64,000 bases of DNA, taken from assembly GCA_023381615.1 (NCBI GenBank), contig JAMCQL010000024.1:3266-67265 (forward strand), given 5' to 3'. Each line of letters begins with the position of its first letter. The stretch's first letter is position 1. The translations under genes and the position numbers were made by a program. This stretch comes from Bacteroidota bacterium. GTDB taxonomy: Bacteria; Bacteroidota; Ignavibacteria; Kryptoniales; JAKASW01. Of the stretch, positions 59,041 to 64,000 are shown in pieces. The notes under the pieces were generated by a model, which was not told the DNA's origin, ran no database searches, and saw only the letters and a list, made by a program, of their open reading frames with translations.

Positions 59041-59508
59041 ATGAAAAAAACTATTCTCGCAGCGATTTCGCTCGCAGCAATTATTTTCTTCATGATGGGC
59101 TTCGAGAAAGTCGACAGCACTTCTTTGCCGAAGGGTGAGAAGACGGCATATTCTCAGAAAGAGAAAAAGTCCGCTGTTGACAATGGTATCGGCCCAATCA
59201 AAGAAGTGAAATTAGGACCGATAGATCAGAGCATGGTTGATAATGGCAATGCAATATTCTATTCAAAGTGCTACTTGTGCCATGACGTGGACCAGACAAA
59301 GTTGGCGCCGCCGCTTCGGGGTGTCGCGAAAAAGCTCTCTCCTGCCTTTATCATGAACTATCTGCTTAACACCGCTGAAATGCAGAAGAAAGATCCTATA
59401 ATAAAAGCACTGCTTAAGGAATACTCGAATGTTCCTAAGATGCCCGACCAGCAGCTCACAAAAGAGCAGGCGCGTGAGGTGCTTGAGTTCCTGAGAACTA
59501 TTGAATAG
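59041..59508 (+). CDS. Periplasmic monoheme c-type cytochrome
   Basis: 155 residues from ATG 59041. N-terminal signal or anchor (about 4-21), a Lys/Glu-rich linker, then a class I-type heme domain with CYLCH and a likely axial Met in VPKMPDQ. It could carry electrons between the Cyc2-like porin upstream and the pentaheme cytochrome downstream. 15 bp after the porin gene. Confidence 0.85.
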   Translation: MKKTILAAISLAAIIFFMMGFEKVDSTSLPKGEKTAYSQKEKKSAVDNGIGPIKEVKLGPIDQSMVDNGNAIFYSKCYLCHDVDQTKLAPPLRGVAKKLSPAFIMNYLLNTAEMQKKDPIIKALLKEYSNVPKMPDQQLTKEQAREVLEFLRTIE

Positions 59509-59587
59509 CTGAATATTAATCCGACGCTCCCGCTCTCTTTTGCCGAGCGGGGGCGCCACAAATTGTTTTCTCTGTGACAGACATGCC

Positions 59588-60097
59588 ATGAAAAAATTTC
59601 TCATATTAATTGTAACAGTGATTGGCTTCGCGGCTGGTATATATACGATGCGTGGCGCAATTGATAAACATTACGAGTTCACGCAGCCGATAGATTTCAG
59701 TCATTATGTGCACGCGTCGAAATATAAAATTCCGTGCATAGCTTGTCACCAACACGTCCTTTTCGGTGCGCGTGCAGGAATTCCAAACATAGAAATATGC
59801 GGTGCCTGCCACTCTACCCCAATGAAGAAGACACCTGGAGAAGAGCAGGTATTCGGGTATGTCAAGAGTCATAAACAAATACCGTGGTACTCGATCTACT
59901 ACGTACCGGACTATGTTTACTTCTCGCATCTGAGGCATGTAGTAATTGGAAAACTGGACTGCAAACTTTGTCATGGTGATATGGCGGCGTTTACTTCACC
60001 TCCGATCACGCAATTTCTCAAAATACGAATGAGTAACTGCATCGACTGCCATCAGAAAAGGCATGCCAGCACCGACTGCTGGCAATGCCACAGATAA
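59588..60097 (+). CDS. Pentaheme cytochrome c, ActA/QrcA-like
   Basis: 169 residues from ATG 59588. An N-terminal membrane anchor is followed by QPIDFSHYVHASKYKIPC and five CxxCH motifs (CIACH, CGACH, CKLCH, CIDCH, CWQCH). The QPI-FSH-HA start, AGIPNIEICGACH and VPDYVYFSHLRHV are the pattern of ActA of alternative complex III; QrcA has six hemes. It would accept or donate electrons at the periplasmic face of the complex encoded by the next three genes. Confidence 0.85.
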   Translation: MKKFLILIVTVIGFAAGIYTMRGAIDKHYEFTQPIDFSHYVHASKYKIPCIACHQHVLFGARAGIPNIEICGACHSTPMKKTPGEEQVFGYVKSHKQIPWYSIYYVPDYVYFSHLRHVVIGKLDCKLCHGDMAAFTSPPITQFLKIRMSNCIDCHQKRHASTDCWQCHR

Positions 60098-60149
60098 TGG
60101 TTTGACGATTTTGGAAACGCCAAGACTTGCGCAAATGGAGAAACTTTGA

Positions 60150-62339
60150 ATGCAAATAAATAGACGAGACTTTGTTAAACTTCTCGGTGGTTCACTAATC
60201 GGTTTCGCAGCAGGTGGAGTTGGTGAAGCTCTTCTTAAGATTCCTAATTCCGTTAAACCGATCTTGTATGCAGGACCTCGAGTCGAGACGTGGAAACTCA
60301 CAACTTGCACGAAATGCCCGGGCGGATGCGGACTGCGCATTCGTATGATTGATGACTTTCCGATACAGGCATTCGGAAACCCGTTGTCGCCGATCAACGA
60401 GGGCGGCGTTTGTCCGATAGGGCTGACCTCAATTGAAAGTTTATATCACCCCGATCGCCTCACATCTCCCATGAAAAAGGTGAACGGGGAATTCCAGAAG
60501 ATATCGTACTCGGAAGCTTACGGAATTTTGTCGCAGGGATTAAAGCAGAACATGGGCAGTGCGAAGGATGGCAAGGCGGCCTTCGTTGCACAGACTGAAT
60601 CAGATTTCATGGCGAATCTCATACGGGAATTCATGAGCGGTATGGGCTCGGACAAGGTTGAGATCGACAACTTCTCTGCCAATTCTGCGATGCCGTATAA
60701 TCGGATTACGGATGGTCGTCCTGACTTTATCAATTTTGGAACCTGCGATTTCATTTTGAATTTTGGTGCGCAGTTCACGGAGATTTCGGAGAGCCCGCTT
60801 TATTTCACGCGTGCTATAAACGAATTCAAAGCAAAGAAAAATGAGTTCATCACATTTTCTCCGAAACTTACCCCAAGCGCTTACAAAGCGAAGCGCTGGA
60901 TCCCGATTGCCCCAGAGTATTATGAGGACGCGGCACTGGGAATCTCCTACGTAATCTTGAAAGACGAAACCTACGACAAAGCTTTTGTCCAGAAGCAATT
61001 CAAAGATTTCGATGCATTTAAGGAATTGATTCTGCAAGACTACAGTCCCGCGGCGGTCGAGAGTAGAACGGGAGTGGCTGCGGAAGATATTGTAACAATC
61101 GCCAGAAAATTTTCCGGTGCATCGTCTCCCGTCGCTTATTTTGATGAGTCGATTCTCTATTCTTCAAACGGAATCAGAAACGCATTTGCCGTGATCGCTC
61201 TTAACGGACTCAAGGGATTTGCTGGTTACGGAAAATTGAAGGGGCAAGAACTTCCGGATTTCGAAAGTGGTAAAGAGACAGACAAGTCCAAACAAGCATG
61301 GAACAAAAACATGCTTCTCGGCGACAACGATGTCAAATTGCTAATGCTTTACAAAAACAACTTCCTGTTCAACTCGCCGAACTCAGAGGAGCTTCGCAAG
61401 GCATTAGCGGGCATACCGCTCGTCGTCAGCTTCTCACCATTCCTCGATGAAACAAGCGAACTTGCAAACCTGATAATTCCGGACCATGATGATCTGGAAA
61501 AACTTGATGCAATTGCACTGACAGTTACCGGTAGCCCCACGATAAGTACCCAGCAGCCGATTGTAAAGCCGTTTTACTCCACCGTTCACACCGGCGATGT
61601 TTTAGTCTCGCTTGTAGGCGATCTGAAATTATCCCCAAAGTGGGCTTACAAAAATTACGAGGATTATCTTCAGACATATCTGAAACCCGTTTACAATCAC
61701 GGCAAAGGAATGCTGATGAACCAGAAGAAGCCAACCGAACTTGAAAAGAGTCTGCATCAGGCGGGATGGCAGCTGGCTTCCTATTCGAGTTTCGATGAGT
61801 TTTGGGAACAAATGCTCAGGTACGGTGGGTGGTGGGATCCTTTTCCAAAGGTCTCCGAATACAAACCTACACTCACTCTCGATAAAAATAATTTGATTGC
61901 AGACGACAATTCCGGATCACAAAATGTGGAACCAAAGGGCGACTCTCTTCGCCTGAACATTTTTGTAAAGGACCTCGACTACAAGGGAGACATGGCACGG
62001 AATCCTGTCCTCACTGAACAGTTTGGTCTGGATTCGAATATTTACTATGACACTTGGGTTGAAATAAATTCCGCCACTGCAACTAAACTCTCTATCAGCG
62101 ACAGAAGCAAGGTGAGAATCAAAACAGCGAAGGGATCTTTTAAAGCTGTTGCCCTGCATAATCCGGCTGTAATGCTTACAAACATCGACGTTCCGTTCGG
62201 TTTAGGTCACACGGTTCAAGGAAAAACTTTCGGCATCAATCCGCTATCATATTCCGACAACGTGTTCGACGAAGCTACTGGAACGCCATCGTTTTCAGAA
62301 ACAATAGCCATGATTGAAAGAGCGGGCGATGGTATCTAG
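60150..62339 (+). CDS. Molybdopterin-oxidoreductase family subunit, ActB1/QrcB-like
   Basis: 729 residues. A Tat signal (NRRDFVKLLGG) indicates export in folded form. CTKCPGGCGLRI followed by VCPIG gives the C-x2-C-x3-C...C site of the N-terminal [4Fe-4S]. I could not identify a Cys, SeCys or Ser metal ligand with confidence, so it may lack Mo as ActB and QrcB do. The C-terminal pterin-binding-like domain is present (about 610-729). The domain usually fused to a ferredoxin in ActB is here a separate gene. Confidence 0.82.
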   Translation: MQINRRDFVKLLGGSLIGFAAGGVGEALLKIPNSVKPILYAGPRVETWKLTTCTKCPGGCGLRIRMIDDFPIQAFGNPLSPINEGGVCPIGLTSIESLYHPDRLTSPMKKVNGEFQKISYSEAYGILSQGLKQNMGSAKDGKAAFVAQTESDFMANLIREFMSGMGSDKVEIDNFSANSAMPYNRITDGRPDFINFGTCDFILNFGAQFTEISESPLYFTRAINEFKAKKNEFITFSPKLTPSAYKAKRWIPIAPEYYEDAALGISYVILKDETYDKAFVQKQFKDFDAFKELILQDYSPAAVESRTGVAAEDIVTIARKFSGASSPVAYFDESILYSSNGIRNAFAVIALNGLKGFAGYGKLKGQELPDFESGKETDKSKQAWNKNMLLGDNDVKLLMLYKNNFLFNSPNSEELRKALAGIPLVVSFSPFLDETSELANLIIPDHDDLEKLDAIALTVTGSPTISTQQPIVKPFYSTVHTGDVLVSLVGDLKLSPKWAYKNYEDYLQTYLKPVYNHGKGMLMNQKKPTELEKSLHQAGWQLASYSSFDEFWEQMLRYGGWWDPFPKVSEYKPTLTLDKNNLIADDNSGSQNVEPKGDSLRLNIFVKDLDYKGDMARNPVLTEQFGLDSNIYYDTWVEINSATATKLSISDRSKVRIKTAKGSFKAVALHNPAVMLTNIDVPFGLGHTVQGKTFGINPLSYSDNVFDEATGTPSFSETIAMIERAGDGI

Positions 62340-62405
62340 GACGCATAAAACAGAAGAGTGTCAAACATTGCGAGAACCAACCTCTTCCAATATAGAGGAG
62401 TAATT

Positions 62406-63092
62406 ATGGCAAAATATGGGATGGTAATAGATCTTAACAAATGCACCTCCTGTCAGGCGTGTGTTACAGCGTGCAAGCTTGAAAATAATGTCCAGATTGT
62501 TTCTCCTGATGACGCATCTGAGGGGAGGACAATGTTCTGGATGAAAATGTTGACGTTGAAATACGAAGGCGATTATCCAAACGTTAAGCCCAAAGCAATA
62601 CCGCGTAATTGCATGCAATGCGATGAGCCGCCGTGTATCAAGGTGTGTCCGGTCAGAGCCACTTACAAAACGGAAGTTGGAATCGTGGCGCAGATCTATC
62701 CGCAGTGTATCGGCTGCAGGTACTGCATGGCAAACTGTCCTTACACGGTAAAAGTTTTCAACTGGTACAAGACGGAACAGCCAAAAGAAGTCGAGAAATG
62801 TGACAATCCCGATGTCTCTGTTCGACCAAAGGGTGTCGTCGAAAAATGCACATTCTGTGTCCACCGCCTGCAAATCGCCGAAGAAAAGGCAAAGGCGGAA
62901 CACAGGAAACTCCAGGAAGGCGATTACGTTCCTGCGTGTGTTGAGGTATGTCCTGCTAAGGCAATCTACTTTGGTGACCTAGATGACACCAACAGCGATG
63001 TCTCGAAAGCTTCTCACGATTATCGCGCATTCGGATTGCTGGAGGAGTTGGGCACAATCCCCAAGGTTCGTTACCTGAATGCAATTGAATGA
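62406..63092 (+). CDS. Four-cluster ferredoxin-like iron-sulfur subunit, ActB2/QrcC-like
   Basis: 228 residues from ATG 62406 after GAGGAG. Four Cys sets are intact: CTSCQACVTAC, CMQCDEPPCIKVCP, CIGCRYCMANCP and CTFC with CVEVCP. All sixteen ligands are present, so four [4Fe-4S] clusters are predicted, whereas ActB of alternative complex III has one [3Fe-4S]. The end LLEELGTIPKVRYL is typical. No signal peptide; it is probably co-exported with the Tat subunit before it. Confidence 0.88.
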   Translation: MAKYGMVIDLNKCTSCQACVTACKLENNVQIVSPDDASEGRTMFWMKMLTLKYEGDYPNVKPKAIPRNCMQCDEPPCIKVCPVRATYKTEVGIVAQIYPQCIGCRYCMANCPYTVKVFNWYKTEQPKEVEKCDNPDVSVRPKGVVEKCTFCVHRLQIAEEKAKAEHRKLQEGDYVPACVEVCPAKAIYFGDLDDTNSDVSKASHDYRAFGLLEELGTIPKVRYLNAIE

Positions 63093-63167
63093 AGGGAAAA
63101 TGATGCATCCGCTAGACGTCCGACCTCAAAAGCTTATGCAACCGCATCATAAATAAGGAAACACTAT

Positions 63168-64000
63168 ATGGCTTATCAAAATCTTAATGATGAAGATGAG
63201 GTGCTGTTCAAGCCTATCTATGAAACAGGGAGGGGCTTCTACGTTCTGGTTGCAATCCTTGTCGCTATTTTTCTCTTTGGCTTAGGCTGTTACATACGGC
63301 AGTTGATTCTCGGTTTGGGCGTCACGGGGATGGACGAACCTGTCACGTGGGCGTTCTACATCGTCGACTTCGTTTTCTTTATCGGAATTTCCCACGCAGG
63401 TACTCTTATCTCTGCGATACTCAGACTTTCAAAAGCAGAATGGCGCCGTCCGATCACGAGGATGGCGGAAGTAATAACCGGGATCGTTCTAGCGATTGGC
63501 GGACTTCACCCCATCATCGACTTAGGAAGGCCCGACAGGATTCTTCATTTGTTCGAAAGGGGAAGATTGCAGTCGCCGCTGCTTTGGGATGTGACGAGCG
63601 TTACGGCATATTTCACTGCCTCGACTATCTATCTGTATTTGCCTCTCATCCCCGACATTGCACTATTGCGGGATCGCGGCGGAAAACTGCAGAACTTCTA
63701 TAAAATCCTTGCGTGGGGATACCAAGGGACGGCGAAACAGAAACACACTCTCGAAAGAGCAATCAGTATCTTGATGGTGATGGTAATACCCATAGCCATT
63801 TCGGTGCACACCATAATCGCATGGATATTCTCTATGACATTGCAGCCCGGATGGCACAGCACGATCTTTGGTCCGTATTTCGTTGTGGGTGCTATCTATT
63901 CGGGAATCGCGGCTCTGCTAATCGTGATGATCGTGTTCAGAAAGGCGTACCACTTCGAAGATTACTTGAAGGAAATCCATTTTCAATATTTGGGAACGCT
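63168..64000 (+). CDS. NrfD/ActC-like polytopic quinone-interacting subunit (partial)
   Basis: At least 277 residues, cut by the window end. TM helices include FYVLVAILVAIFLFGLG, WAFYIVDFVFFIGISHAGTL and ILMVMVIPIAISVHTIIAW. GLGVTGMDEPVTWAFYIVDF and SHAGTLISAILRLSKAEWRRP match ActC of alternative complex III closely. It would exchange electrons with menaquinone. AAGGAA precedes the ATG. Downstream genes (ActD, E, F or an oxidase) lie outside the window. Confidence 0.87.
   Translation, partial: MAYQNLNDEDEVLFKPIYETGRGFYVLVAILVAIFLFGLGCYIRQLILGLGVTGMDEPVTWAFYIVDFVFFIGISHAGTLISAILRLSKAEWRRPITRMAEVITGIVLAIGGLHPIIDLGRPDRILHLFERGRLQSPLLWDVTSVTAYFTASTIYLYLPLIPDIALLRDRGGKLQNFYKILAWGYQGTAKQKHTLERAISILMVMVIPIAISVHTIIAWIFSMTLQPGWHSTIFGPYFVVGAIYSGIAALLIVMIVFRKAYHFEDYLKEIHFQYLGT

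Overview
The window reads as a chromosomal stretch of a free-living bacterium of moderate GC, most likely from the Bacteroidota-Chlorobiota-Ignavibacteriota side of the FCB group but outside class Bacteroidia. The order secY-map-infA without adk and the sequences of RpoA, EF-Tu and CoaBC fit that group. Clear AGGAG-type ribosome binding sites and TTGACA/TAATAT promoters argue against Bacteroidia proper. The lineage call is an inference from reading, not from a tree.

Region by region: 1-424 is a 135-bp tandem array of broken tRNA-Trp copies ending in an intact tRNA-Trp. 443-11703 is secE-nusG-rplKAJL-rpoB-rpoC. 11766-31150 is rpsL-rpsG-fusA-tuf and the complete S10-spc-alpha ribosomal cluster to rplQ, with secY, map, infA, rpmJ and rpoA. 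31320-31916 is engB. 32048-34797 (minus) holds a two-subunit cytochrome bd-like oxidase, in which both subunits look CydA-like and one carries a c-type heme, plus tRNA-Ser. 35038-35712 (minus) is a lipoprotein fusing a TonB C-terminal domain to a parvulin domain. 36069-45150 is rimP-nusA-infB-rbfA-truB-ribF-rpsO-pnp. 45213-45615 is tRNA-Leu, a GIY-YIG gene and a split partial tRNA-Leu copy. 45720-48433 holds three pilin-like genes and a small HTH gene. 48534-51925 is yicC-gmk-rpoZ-coaBC. 51926-52985 is a noncoding repeat mosaic including a MITE-like element.

The last 11 kb look like a regulated electron-transfer locus: an NtrC-type activator, a sensor kinase with a Cys-rich PAS domain, a sigma-54 promoter, a receiver-only protein, a Cyc2-like outer-membrane cytochrome-porin, a monoheme cytochrome c, and a complex of pentaheme cytochrome, molybdopterin-family subunit, four-cluster ferredoxin and NrfD/ActC-like membrane subunit (alternative complex III or Qrc type). 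The genes suggest electrons entering at the outer membrane, passing through periplasmic cytochromes and exchanging with the quinone pool. The last gene is cut by the window end.

Running through the whole window is a family of short palindromes (TCCCGA...TCGGGA and AAAGGATCCTTT types). I found about 20 copies: just upstream of ribosome binding sites, in frame inside genes, at C-termini of ribosomal proteins, and inside tRNA-derived sequences. This dispersed family and the Cyc2-like locus are the two most interesting things here.
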